DNA from: Phanerochaete sordida | Taxonomy: Eukaryota > Basidiomycota > Agaricomycetes > Polyporales > Phanerochaetaceae | Length of the DNA stretch: 64,000 bases | Direction: 5' to 3' | Assembly: GCA_019973155.2 (NCBI GenBank) | Contig: BPQB01000021.1 | Coordinates: forward strand, 372,001 to 436,000 | Part shown: positions 1-8,779 of the stretch, one piece after another | Position numbering within the stretch: position 1 is the stretch's first letter | How the letters are laid out: each line of letters begins with the position of its first letter | The notes under the pieces: model-generated | Told to the model about the DNA's origin: nothing | Seen by the model: the letters and a program-made list of their open reading frames with translations, nothing else | The model's database searches: none | Made by a program: the position numbers and the translations under genes

Positions 1-782
1 TCTAGTCGTTCTACGCTGAAGCGAGTGCGTGCCATCCTGTTGTTTCTGCGAGAGAGGCACAGTGCCAGCTGAGGCTTGGAGGTGATTGATATATTGCGCT
101 AGCGCAAGTGCTGATGGGGTAGACGTTGCTTGCCGACATGCTCACTCAGCTAAGCAGTGCCTCATATATGGGGATACACTACAAGCGTTGCTTTCGCTGC
201 GGTTTTGATCCTGTTGATTTGCAGATAGCCCTGTGGCGGCCGTGGAAGACGTTAGCTACCTGAAACGCGAGCAGAAAATTTACAGCATCAAAGTGATTGA
301 GCAGCATATGGCAGACAAGAGACATAGCGCTGCCGGTGTTATCGCTCGACGTTGGATTGCATTCTTGCCACCGACATGGGCCGGAGGCAGCGTAGCAACG
401 AAGAGCTGCGGTGAAGATGGGTAACAATTCCAACCTTCGGGTATGTCCCCATTCGGCAACCTGCACCTTCTGATCCTAACAGGCGCAAACAACGATGGGG
501 GGAACGGCAAAGCGTCCGCGCCAATTCCACGCCATCTGCCTCCCTCACTCTGCCCTACCGCTGTTCACGACCACACAACTAGGATATATGCTCTTTTATG
601 CTGCCAACGACGATGCAGCGGAGCACGTAGACCTGTTCGATGTGATGCCTGGCCAGCTTCGACGACAGTGCACTTCATGATGTCATTCTGCCCCGTCGAC
701 GCGTATAAGACTCGCTGTGTCGCGCAACTCCCTCTCAACCTCTCTGTCTTCTGCGTTGACCACCCCGATACTCTGAGCTACG
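1..782. other. Intergenic, no gene seen
   Basis: No ORF here shows a recognisable domain or plausible splice pattern. The last part is presumably the promoter of the hydrolase that starts at 783. A weak TATA-like GTATAAG lies near 702-708, about 75 bp before that ATG. Confidence 0.5.
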
Positions 783-1960
783 ATGCCTGACGCCGTCTCC
801 ACCACCGTCCCCGAGCGCATCGTGCGCGGCACGCTCGACCCCGAGATCGCCAAGTTCCTCAAGGAGAAGAACCTTCGGCTCGGCGGCAAGGAGCCCTTCG
901 TCGACGAGCGCCGCCACCACACGGAAGTGCTTGCCGTCGAGCCCCCGCCGCATCTCGCGCACGTCCGCGTCGAGCCGCTCATCATCCGCGGGCCTGTCGG
1001 CGACTTCAACGTGCGGTGCTACCACCCGTCCGAGAAGGTCTCCGGCGTCGCCGACGCCGCGAAGAAGAAGGGCGCAGCCTTCATCTACATCCACGGCGGA
1101 GGTTGGACTGTCGGCAGCCTCCCCGAGTTCGACACCTTCTTCCGCATCATGGCGGAGGAAGGCGGCGTCCAGGTGTACGCGATTGAATACCATCTGGCGC
1201 CCGAGCACAAGGTGAGGTTGTATGCTAGCTGCATATATGCACCCTGCTGACTCCGTCTGGTGCAGTACCCGACGCAGCTGCACGAGGTCGAGGCGACCCT
1301 GCGCTGGCTCCACCAGAACGCTTCCCAGCGCGGAGTCGACTGTAACCGCGTCGCCGTCGGCGGCGACAGCGCTGGTGGGAACATGACTGCTGTCACCGCC
1401 CTTCGCATGCGCGAACTCAACGGACCGAAGATCGCGCTCCAGGTTCTTGTCTACCCCGAGGCGAAGGTCCCTTTCGAGACTCTTGCGGGCTCGGAGAACT
1501 GCACGGGCCTCTACCTCGAGACGCAAGGCGTGTTCCTCTTCGCCTGGAATATGCTCCCCCAAGGCGAGTGATAATTTTAATTAACATCTCGTCCTGTCGC
1601 TTATGCCTATCTGCAGGCAAAAACCACACGGATTACGATATCTCGCCTCTCCTGGCGGAGAAGTCGTTGTGCGATGGGCTCAAGAACCTTCCGAAGGCGT
1701 TTGTCATCACGAACGCGTTCGACCCCTTGCGCGACACCGGATTCGAGTATGCCAAGAAGCTCAAAGCCGCGGGCAACGAGGTACGAGCTGGTCTTCGCTG
1801 TCCTCTCGACGCATATACTCACGCTTGGTGACTGTAGGTGCTTTACGTCAATCACGAGGATTTGACGCATGGTTTCATCCAGTTCACGAAGTGGAGCAAG
1901 CGCGCGATGGAGGAGACCATCGAACTTGCCAGGACCGTTGGCAAAGAGCTGTCAAACTGA
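783..1960 (+). CDS. Alpha/beta-hydrolase, HSL-type esterase/lipase
   Basis: Four exons (783-1211, 1266-1563, 1617-1780, 1838-1960) give 337 aa. The family hydrolyses esters of small or lipophilic substrates. The oxyanion-hole motif HGGGW is at residues 104-108 and the nucleophile elbow GDSAGG puts the catalytic Ser at 178. The likely acid is Asp278 (in NAFDPLRD) and the base His308 (in THGF), so the triad is complete and in the usual order for the hormone-sensitive-lipase group. There is no signal peptide, so it is probably cytosolic. The second intron appears to be GC-AG (CAAG|GCGAGT at 1564); without it the frame breaks before the acid-bearing exon. The substrate cannot be told from sequence. 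Confidence 0.9.
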
Positions 1961-2236
1961 AGGAACGAAATTTCCTATTCGGACCCGAGCATCTTTCTTT
2001 CGTTTCATGTGACAGGACCGGACTGAACACGTTTTCGCGTCGTTCCAACAGATAAGAGACATTACTTCCATTTGGTACATTGCAGGCCTATCGGTCGACC
2101 ACATGTCCCTGGGTAATGACATCCTTCGCAGATCGCAGTTCCCAAGGTATCAAGCGAAAGATTCGGCTAGCGTCTGATGCTCCGACAGCCTTCGGACGGA
2201 GCGACTTCGCCGCTTTTATCAGGCTACTTATGCGCA

Positions 2237-2243
2237 TATATAA
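2237..2243 (+). promoter_or_regulatory. TATA box of GFA paralogue 1
   Basis: TATATAA, 56 bp before the ATG at 2299. A similar element lies 28-68 bp upstream of most GFA copies, which supports these starts. The 340-bp gap 1961-2298 holds nothing else recognised. Confidence 0.65.
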
Positions 2244-2298
2244 CACCCACAGAACACCATATTGACGCTCCAAGCATCGCATCAACGCCCCGGAAATC

Positions 2299-2723
2299 AT
2301 GTCCACGCCACCCGAGAAAGAGTACACCGGCGGGTGCCACTGCCAGAAGTTCCAGTACAAGTTCACGCAGCCCGCCTTCGAAAACGGCGAGCGCGAGATC
2401 GACCGGTGCACCTGCAGCATCTGCGTGCAGAAGGGCGCCGTCTGGGCGTACGTCCGCCCTTCCCTCCCCGTTTCCCGCTGACCTCCGTGCGCAGGATGAC
2501 GCCCGAGGCGCAGTTCGCGCTGACGAAGGGCACGCTCGCGGAGCTCACGCTGTACGAGTTCCACAAGCGCGTGTTCAAGCACTACTTCTGCCCCGTGTGC
2601 GGCGTGCAGATTATCCTGACCGTGCCGAGGGACGGCATGGTGTACGTCAACGTGCGCACGACGGACGGCGTCGACGTCGAGCGCGTGCGGTGTAAGGTGT
2701 TTGATGGGAAGAACTTGCTGTAG
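2299..2723 (+). CDS. GFA/CENP-V domain zinc protein, paralogue 1
   Basis: Two exons (2299-2447, 2495-2723) encode 125 aa, the usual size of a single-domain GFA (glutathione-dependent formaldehyde-activating enzyme/CENP-V) protein. The three cysteine clusters that bind zinc in this Mss4-like fold are present: GGCHC (Cys13, Cys15), CTCSIC (Cys37, 39, 42) and FCPVCG (Cys82, Cys85). The 47-bp intron starts GTACGT and is phase 2, just after the second cluster; all seven copies share this position. Its closest relative by eye is the next gene, with the same LTLYEFHKRV block and FDGKNLL end. No signal peptide or targeting signal is visible. The family name implies formaldehyde-glutathione adduct chemistry, but activity is unproven for most members. 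Confidence 0.88.
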
Positions 2724-3099
2724 GGCGGAAGGTGCGTGCGGGCGCGTCATGCGTAGTGCATAAGCTCATCACGGCGGAATCGGACAGGATTCCCGCATGG
2801 GCTGCAAACCCTGAGTTTTCTGCATCGTGTCAAACCACAAACAAACTATAATAGCTGGAAAACACTACGAAACTATTGTGCGCGCGAGTACGAGTGAAGC
2901 CTTGGCGGCGCATGCGCCCCGTGTCGCGTCGTCGGACGCGTCGTGCCGCGTGCGCTCGCGTCGGACGGGCACATGACCGCCCCGTCCCGCGAGCCGGGAC
3001 AATCGCTGATAGCGTGCGCGGCGTGCTGACTCACGCGCGGTATATAAGACGGCGTCGCCTTGCGCGAGCGCCGCACTCCTCGCGCACTCCCAGCACGCC
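2724..3099. other. Intergenic with GFA2 TATA box
   Basis: TATATAA at 3041-3047 lies 53-59 bp before the ATG at 3100. The rest is CG-rich spacer with no coding signal. Confidence 0.55.
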
Positions 3100-3551
3100 A
3101 TGTCCGCGCCCGCCACGACCGCAGAGAAGGAATACACGGGCGGGTGCCACTGCGCGCGGTTCCGCTACGCGTTCACGCACGCGCCGTTCGCGCAGGGCGA
3201 GACGGCGGTCGAGGCGTGCAACTGCAGCATCTGCGACGCGAAGGGTGCGATCTGGGCGTGCGTCGCCTGCTCCCCCGTCTGTGCGCCCGCTGACACCCGC
3301 CCCGCGCACTCGCGCCGCACAGGCTGGTGCCCGAGGACAAGTTCCGCCTCACGAAGGGCGCGCTCGGCGAGCTCACGCTGTACGAGTTCCACAAGCGCGT
3401 GTACAAGCACTACTTCTGCCCGACGTGCGGCGTCGCGCTCGTCCTCGGCGTGCCCAGCAAGCGCGAGGTGCACGTCAACGTGCGCGCGACGGACGGCGTC
3501 GACGTCGGCAAGCTCAAGGTCACGGTGTTCGACGGGAAGAACCTATTGTAG
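3100..3551 (+). CDS. GFA/CENP-V domain zinc protein, paralogue 2
   Basis: Exons 3100-3257 and 3323-3551 encode 128 aa. It has GGCHC, CNCSIC and FCPTCG cysteine clusters, so all likely zinc ligands are intact. The intron is 65 bp, phase 2, donor GTGCGT, at the same codon as in paralogue 1 (the split Ala after ...GAIW). Exon 2 is 229 nt, as in paralogues 1, 6 and 7, which separates this subgroup from the 223-nt class (3, 4, 5). The stop at 3551 is only 65 bp from the 3' end of the opposing copy at 3617, so the two are tightly convergent. Confidence 0.87.
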
Positions 3552-3616
3552 CCGTACAAATACATGCTGCCCCAGCTTCCGGACCACTTCGCGCAAACGA
3601 CGCCACGGGAACTACG

Positions 3617-4055
3617 CTACAGAAGCGTCTTGCCGTCATACCAGTCCAGCTTCAACTTCGCGAGGTCGATGCCGTCCACGGTGCGCACGTTGATGCCGAT
3701 GCGCTGCCCGGCGCCGCCGATGATCTCGGTGCCACACGTCGGGCAGAAGTGGTGGAAGTAGCTCTTCGTGTTGAACGTGTACTTGGTGAGCTCGTCCAAG
3801 GTGCCCGTTGTGAGCGCGAAGGAGCCGTCGGTGACGTAGCTGCGCGGGCGCAGCCCGTCAGCGGAGGGCTACTCAGGCGCAGGAGGGGAGGCGACGCACA
3901 TGAAGAGGAGCCCGTTCATGCTGCAGACGCTGCAGTTGCAGTCGCCGACGTCGCGCTCGCCGTTCTCGAACGGGGCGGCGGCGAACTTGTAGCGGAAGCG
4001 CTTGCAGTGGCATCCGCCCGTGTAGTCCTTCTTCGATCGCGGTCTCCGTCGCCAT
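3617..4055 (-). pseudogene. GFA/CENP-V paralogue 3, frameshifted near the N-terminus
   Basis: On the minus strand the second exon (3617-3839, 223 nt) encodes an intact C-terminal half with HHFCPTCG and ends GKTLL. The first exon (3900-4055) encodes YTGGCHC and CNCSVC. The only nearby ATG (4055) is one base out of frame with YTGGCHC: exon lengths 156+223 are not a multiple of three. Compared with the remnant copy at 5303, the extra bases lie between the Met codon and the YTGG motif. No in-frame ATG lies upstream before a stop. The 60-bp phase-2 intron is otherwise normal. It may be a recent pseudogene, use another start, or reflect a sequencing error. Confidence 0.72.
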
Positions 4056-4729
4056 CCTGCGTCGCTAAGGGTGCTATGGTTGGGAGAGCCGTCGGGCCTC
4101 CCGTAAATCTATGCGACGCGTCAGGTATGCTTCTGTTCAGGGCCAACGCGCATCTGCCAACGCAGATGTCTGCTGACGATGCCGCGCGCTGCAGACCTAA
4201 TTACGCGTCGTGAGCAGCGTCCCGACTGCTTATTGCGGTGCTCGCGCCCACGCCACCCGCCCGCGCTCTCCCTCGACGAGTCATTGGCTCCAGGTCGGGC
4301 CGTGCGCGAGCGAGGCTGGACATGTGCCTCGTGCGCCTAGCCTAATTACGCGTCGCGCGCAGCACTGCGAGTCGTTATCGCGCGCGCGTACCCACGCGAC
4401 TTGCGGGACCGCAAGTCGTTTCCCGTTCCTTCGAGAAGTCACTCGCCTAGAACGAGGATGGCTTCGCGTTGGCTGCCCTGTCCGAGTGGGTGTCAATGCG
4501 AATGACTCGTCGGGAGAGCTCATTAAAGAAGCTCACTTTTGCAGTGCATGTCGGGACGCTTGTCGGCGCGCGAGCCGCCGCCTATCTTCTGCGACAGGAG
4601 TCAATGCGTGGGGTATCATACGGTGTCAGAAGTCAAAGTCAATGTAGGCGCGCCCACCTCACATATAGCCGACGTGCAGCGCGACAGGTGCCCCATCCAG
4701 CCTACCCTTCCCCACATCGACCGCCAGCC
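4056..4729. other. Divergent promoter region between GFA3 and GFA4
   Basis: No coding signal. The plus side has CATATA at 4662-4667, about 65 bp before the GFA4 ATG; the same element (ACATATAA, 6085-6092) precedes GFA5. Several blocks here recur at 5304-6150 as part of the segmental duplication. Confidence 0.55.
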
Positions 4730-5166
4730 ATGTCCTCGCAAACCGACACGCCCACCGAGACCAGGCAGTACAACGGCGCGTGCCACTGCGGGAAGTTCAA
4801 GTACACGTTCCCGCACGCGCCGTTCGACAACGGCGAGACCGAGGTCTACAGCTGCAACTGCAGCTCCTGCACCGCGTCGGGCCTGCTGCCGCTGTACGTC
4901 CTTGCCGTCCCCTTCCTCTGAGCCGGGCTGACGCGCCGCGCAGGCGGGTCCCCGCGAAGGACTTCACGTTCACGGCGGGCACGCTCGACGGGCTGACGCG
5001 CTACACGTGGAACACGGGGAAGTACGTCCACCACTTCTGCCCCGTGTGCGGCACGGAGACCGTGCTCACGTACGACGACAACGTCACCGTGAACGCGCGC
5101 ACCGTGGCTGGCCTCGACCTCGAGAAGCTCAAGCTGAAGAAGTTCGACGGCGCGAACTTGCTCTGA
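4730..5166 (+). CDS. GFA/CENP-V domain zinc protein, paralogue 4
   Basis: Exons 4730-4893 and 4944-5166 encode 128 aa. The cysteine clusters are GACHC (Cys18, Cys20), CNCSSC (Cys42, 44, 47) and FCPVCG. The 50-bp intron has donor GTACGT and is phase 2 at the shared position. The protein differs from paralogue 5 at about 21 of 128 positions by my count, and flanking DNA is also shared, so these two are the youngest pair in the array. Exon 2 is 223 nt, as in paralogues 3 and 5. An intact reading frame and preserved ligands after duplication suggest it is still under selection. Confidence 0.88.
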
Positions 5167-5220
5167 GTGCGCGGTGCGTGTAGGGCTCGCGGAGGGCCCT
5201 GGAGGGGAGTTTTAGAGTCT

Positions 5221-5303
5221 AACGGGGCGGCGGCGAATTCGCAGTGGAAGAGCTTGCAGTAGCATCCACCCGTGTATTCCTCCCTCGCGGTCTTCGTCGC
5301 CAT
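5221..5303 (-). pseudogene. Truncated remnant of a GFA exon 1
   Basis: Reading minus from the ATG at 5303 gives MATKTAREEYTGGCYC and about a dozen further GFA-like residues. Homology to GFA3 exon 1 then stops abruptly at about 5221, where sequence matching the GFA4 3' flank begins. The second cysteine of the first cluster context is altered (CYC for CHC), and the second and third clusters are missing. This is the duplication breakpoint, not a gene. Unlike GFA3, this copy keeps the start codon in frame with YTGG. Confidence 0.8.
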
Positions 5304-6153
5304 CTTGCGGCGCTGAGAGTGCGATGGGGTCGTGGACCTATTAGACTTCCCGTACAAATATCTATGCGACGCGTCAGGTGCACCTGTGCTCTGGGTCAAC
5401 GCGCATCTGTCAACCCGGATGTCTGCTGACGCGTGCCGCGCATGCAGCAAGCGTAATCGCGCGTCGCGCGTAGCATCCCGACAGCTTATCGCGGTGTATC
5501 GCGGTGTCCATGCACAAGGTGCCCGCGTTTCTGCCTCCGCCCTCCCTCGAGGAGTCATTCGCTCTCGAATGGGCACAAATAGTACGCACCGTTCTAAAGA
5601 ATCAGAGCCCACTTGGACCTGTCAACGGCTTGGAGTTGGTTGGACGCGCTCCTCGTGCGCGCCTACCCTAATTACGCGTCGCGCGCAGCACGTTCGTTTG
5701 TTATCGCGCGCGCGTGTCCATGCGACTGGCGGGACCGCAGGCTGTGTCGGCTTCCCTCGAGGAGTCATTCACCTCGACCTGGCACGGCTTCGCGCTGCTG
5801 CCGCCATCCCGGCCGCCGAGGGCCGCTCCCGACGGACGCGCCTGTCGCTGGGGACGCGCCCGTGGATCGATAGGGGCGCAACCGCGCTGCACACAGCCCT
5901 GTCCGAGTCGGGATCAATGACTCGTCGGGAACGACCATCAGACGGGCGCGCCTTTGCAATGCATGTCGGGACGCTTGGCGGTGCACGAGCCGCCGCTTGC
6001 CATCCGCGGCGGGAGAATCTGCGATGGCAGTCAATGCGCGGGTTGTCGTAAGGTGTCAGAAGGCAATGTAGGCGCGCCCGCCGCACATATAACCGACGTG
6101 GCGGGCGACAGGGGACTCCATCCTGCCTGTTCTTCTACGCACCAGCCCTCGCC
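5304..6153. other. Duplicated intergenic region and GFA5 promoter
   Basis: Diverged copy of 4056-4729 with about 180 extra bases. ACATATAA at 6085-6092 lies about 65 bp before the GFA5 ATG. No coding signal. Confidence 0.6.
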
Positions 6154-6590
6154 ATGTCTTCGCAAACCGACGCGCCCGCCGAGCCCAAGCAGTACAGCGG
6201 CGCGTGCCACTGTGGGAAGTTCAAGTACACGTTCCCGCACGCGCCGTTCGAGAACGGCGAGGCCGACGTCTTCAGCTGCAACTGCAGCCTCTGCACCGCG
6301 AAGGGCCTCCTGCTGCTGTACGCCGCGCGTTCCCTCCTCCTCCGCGCCGGACTGACGCGCCGCGCAGGCGGATCCCCGCGAAGGACTTCACGTTCACGGC
6401 GGGCACGCTCGACGAGCTGACGCGCTACGAGTGGAACACGGGGAAGTACCTCCACCACTTCTGCCCCGTGTGCGGCACGGAGGCCGTGCTCACGTACGAC
6501 GAGATGGTCACCGTGAACGTGCGCACCGTGCCCGGCCTCGACCTCGAGAAGCTGAAGCTGAAGAAGTTCGACGGCGCGAACCTGCTGTGA
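6154..6590 (+). CDS. GFA/CENP-V domain zinc protein, paralogue 5
   Basis: Exons 6154-6317 and 6368-6590 encode 128 aa, the same exon lengths as paralogue 4. The motifs are GACHC, CNCSLC and FCPVCG, ending KKFDGANLL as in paralogue 4. The intron is 50 bp, phase 2, donor GTACGC. It is the downstream product of the segmental duplication. Its 3' flank up to about 6640 still resembles that of paralogue 4 (GGAGGGGAG...AGAG.CTA). Confidence 0.88.
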
Positions 6591-7213
6591 GCGGGCGAGG
6601 GTCGCAGAAAGGGGAGGGGAGAGTCAGAGCCTAGGGCCAGCGGATTATCGAATGTGCTTGCCTGTATGATTTTAGGGCCAGTACCTGGGTGAATGTATAA
6701 AGCGCGTCGAGCGCGTGTCGCAGGCTGCGCGGATCGTTGCGTGTGATCGTTTGTAAGCCGCAATGGACCGCGGGCGCGAACACAGCAGGCTCGCGGGTGC
6801 GTTTGCAGTGCGTGAATTCGTAAGCCCCAGCGCTGTGCTCGATGCGCTGCTCCGCGGGCTTGGCCCCTCGTGATGGCAGGAGATATCTGCGTCGTGACAA
6901 AGTCAGCGCACGAGAAACCCGAGGGACAGAACCGCGGCGATCGGTTGAGAGGTGGAGGGACGGACACGACGAGGAGAATAGAGCCTGCGCTGACAAAACG
7001 TTTGCTGCTATCTGCGCAAGATGCGTCCAGGACTCTGAAGACGCGATAGCCAGCTGTGGGAGCCATTCAATGCGCGCGAGGCTGGCGGTGCGATCTGCGA
7101 AGTGCACAGTCAGACTGGTAGACAAGGAAGATACACAGATTTGCGAGACGCAAACGCACAAGCAAGTACACACGGATCATATATAAGTCTGTCTGTATGC
7201 CATCAAAATTGCC
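6591..7213. other. Intergenic with GFA6 TATA box
   Basis: TATATAA at 7180-7186 is 28 bp before the first in-frame ATG (7214) and 46 bp before the next (7232). No gene recognised. Confidence 0.5.
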
Positions 7214-7690
7214 ATGCCCTCCACACCAGCGATGGACTTCTCATTCAAGCTCCCCGAACGCAGCCCGGACGACCGCGAGTACACAGGCGGGTGCCACTGC
7301 AAGCGGTTTCGCTACAGGTTCCACTGGCGGCCGTTCCACGACGGCACGCACGAGATCAGCGCATGCAACTGCAGCGTGTGCAGCATGAAAGGCATGGCGT
7401 TCACGTGAGTCGCCCGCAGGCCTGCCCAGCTTTGTCGCTCACCACGCCGCGGGGCCCGCAGACACATGCACACCGACGCGTTCGCGCTGACGGCGGGGAC
7501 GCGGGAGGAGCTCACCGAGTATCGTTTCGGCAGACGCGTCTTCGCCCGTTTCTTCTGCCCCACGTGTGGCGTCGAGATCTTCGAGACGAAGGAGGACGAG
7601 GACATGCTGGGCGTGAATGTGCGTACGGTGGACGGCGTCGACATGGAGAAGCTCAGGATCAAGCCGTTTGACGGAGCTACGCTCTGGTGA
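7214..7690 (+). CDS. GFA/CENP-V domain zinc protein, paralogue 6
   Basis: Exons 7214-7404 and 7462-7690 encode 139 aa. It has an N-terminal extension before EYTGGCHC, then CNCSVC and FCPTCG. The intron is 57 bp, phase 2, donor GTGAGT, at the shared position. The TATA box is so close (28 bp) that transcription may start near 7210; the in-frame ATG at 7232 (MDFSF) is therefore a credible alternative start giving 133 aa. It has diverged more from paralogues 1-5 than they have from one another, which suggests an older member of the array. Confidence 0.86.
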
Positions 7691-8027
7691 ACACGAGTGG
7701 GTGGGATCGTGTAAGACTCGGAATACATGTCGGCAGGAACGTATCGTTTGCTTCCCGTCACCTCGTGAAATGTCTGGACGACGTACAGGCAAAGATCCAA
7801 GCGCAGCGGCCGTATTGAGCACCTCCCGATGTTAGGCGCATCTGTCAATGCGCATGAATGTTAGGTACAGACAGGTAGCTTATCGCAGACCACTCAACGT
7901 TTCGCGTCGAGCTCGGACGTAAATCGAGCTTCGGTGACTCGTGGTGGGCACCAGGCACACTCTCACAGAGCGCCGTCAGAGCTTGCATAAAGGGGCAGAT
8001 CCACAAGACGGCTCGTCGTCGTCGCCC
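7691..8027. other. Intergenic spacer
   Basis: No coding signal. A TATA-like GCATAAA at 7985-7991 lies about 40 bp before the GFA7 ATG. The motif GCGCATCTGTCAA near 7836 also occurs in the duplicated spacers near 4142 and 5400. Confidence 0.45.
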
Positions 8028-8506
8028 ATGTCTCAGTCCAGCGCACCAACCACAACCCCCGGCACCTGGCCTGAGGGGACCGAGTTGAAGGAGTACAGCG
8101 GCGGGTGTCACTGCAGCAAGTTCCGCTTTCATTTCACCCATCCGCCGTTCGAGAACGGGGAGGCGAAGGTCATGAGCTGCAACTGCACCATATGCAGCCA
8201 ACACGGTCTCCTGCACATGTACGCGTCAGAAAGTGTGCGAATCGATGTCGCGTGCGATACTCACTGCTGTCTTGCAGCTACGTGCCGGAGTCACAGTTCG
8301 AGTTCACGGCTGGGCAGCCTGAGCAGCTTTCTTCCTACCAACTGCTCGGCAAGTTGACCAAGCACCAGTTCTGCCCCAGCTGTGGCAGCAACATCATTCT
8401 GCGTAACGAAGAAGAACGCGAGGTCGTCGTCAATGTGCGCGCCGTGGATGATGTAGACGTGAGCAAGCTGGACTGCATTCACTTCGACGGGAGGAACAAG
8501 CTGTGA
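8028..8506 (+). CDS. GFA/CENP-V domain zinc protein, paralogue 7
   Basis: Exons 8028-8218 and 8278-8506 encode 139 aa. It has an 18-residue Ser/Thr/Pro-rich lead, then YSGGCHC, CNCTIC and FCPSCG, ending FDGRNKL. The 59-bp intron has donor GTACGC, phase 2, at the shared codon. Exon lengths equal those of paralogue 6 (191 and 229 nt), so 6 and 7 form a second pair. This is the last copy before the array meets the unrelated BRCT gene. Confidence 0.87.
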
Positions 8507-8666
8507 GCGGGAGGGAGAGACCGTCGAGTGCTCCTTGGCGTACGAAGTCTATCCAGTGTATAAATTAGCATATATGCAAGGAAAAAACATGGCGTATCTG
8601 CGTCGAAAGTCGAGGTCGAGCTCAAGTTCATGCATGACCGACGGCGAGCAGACAAACGGTCGATAA

Positions 8667-8692
8667 CCCTAACCTCGTGCATGGGGTTAGGG
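8667..8692. repeat. Telomere-like inverted repeat (CCCTAACC...GGTTAGGG)
   Basis: CCCTAACC at 8667-8674 and its exact reverse complement at 8685-8692 are separated by 10 bp. They lie about 90 bp before the ATG of the BRCT gene. An ACGCGT (MCB-like) hexamer follows at 8709-8714. The match to the TTAGGG telomere unit may be chance. Confidence 0.6.
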
Positions 8693-8779
8693 GCGCCATC
8701 ACGTGCTGACGCGTAGGGCGCCTCTTGAACGGACGCAGGTTTGGCGGCACTGACCTCGTTGTTTCACCCATCGCGCTCG

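Larger units (their letters stand above)
3970..6640 (+). repeat. Head-to-tail segmental duplication (two units)
   Basis: Unit 1 (about 3970-5220) and unit 2 (about 5221-6640) share, in the same order: the start of a minus-strand GFA exon 1, a divergent promoter region, and a plus-strand GFA gene with its 3' flank. Matching blocks include CTATGCGACGCGTCAGG (near 4110 and 5362), ATGTCTGCTGACG (near 4166 and 5418), AATTACGCGTCGCGCGCAGC (near 4345 and 5670) and GTAGGCGCGCCC (near 4644 and 6069). The join is at about 5221, where the 3' flank of GFA4 runs into the exon-1 sequence of the GFA3 copy. Boundaries are by eye, to within some tens of bases. Confidence 0.8.

Noticed and set aside
735..1562. 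Long minus-strand ORF (275 codons) across the hydrolase gene
   Set aside because: It is antisense to a gene with a full catalytic triad, and its composition is a by-product of GC-rich codons.
5001..5612. 203-codon minus-strand ORF that contains the GFA stub and runs antisense through GFA4
   Set aside because: It fuses the stub to antisense GFA4 across the duplication join; it lacks the second and third cysteine clusters.
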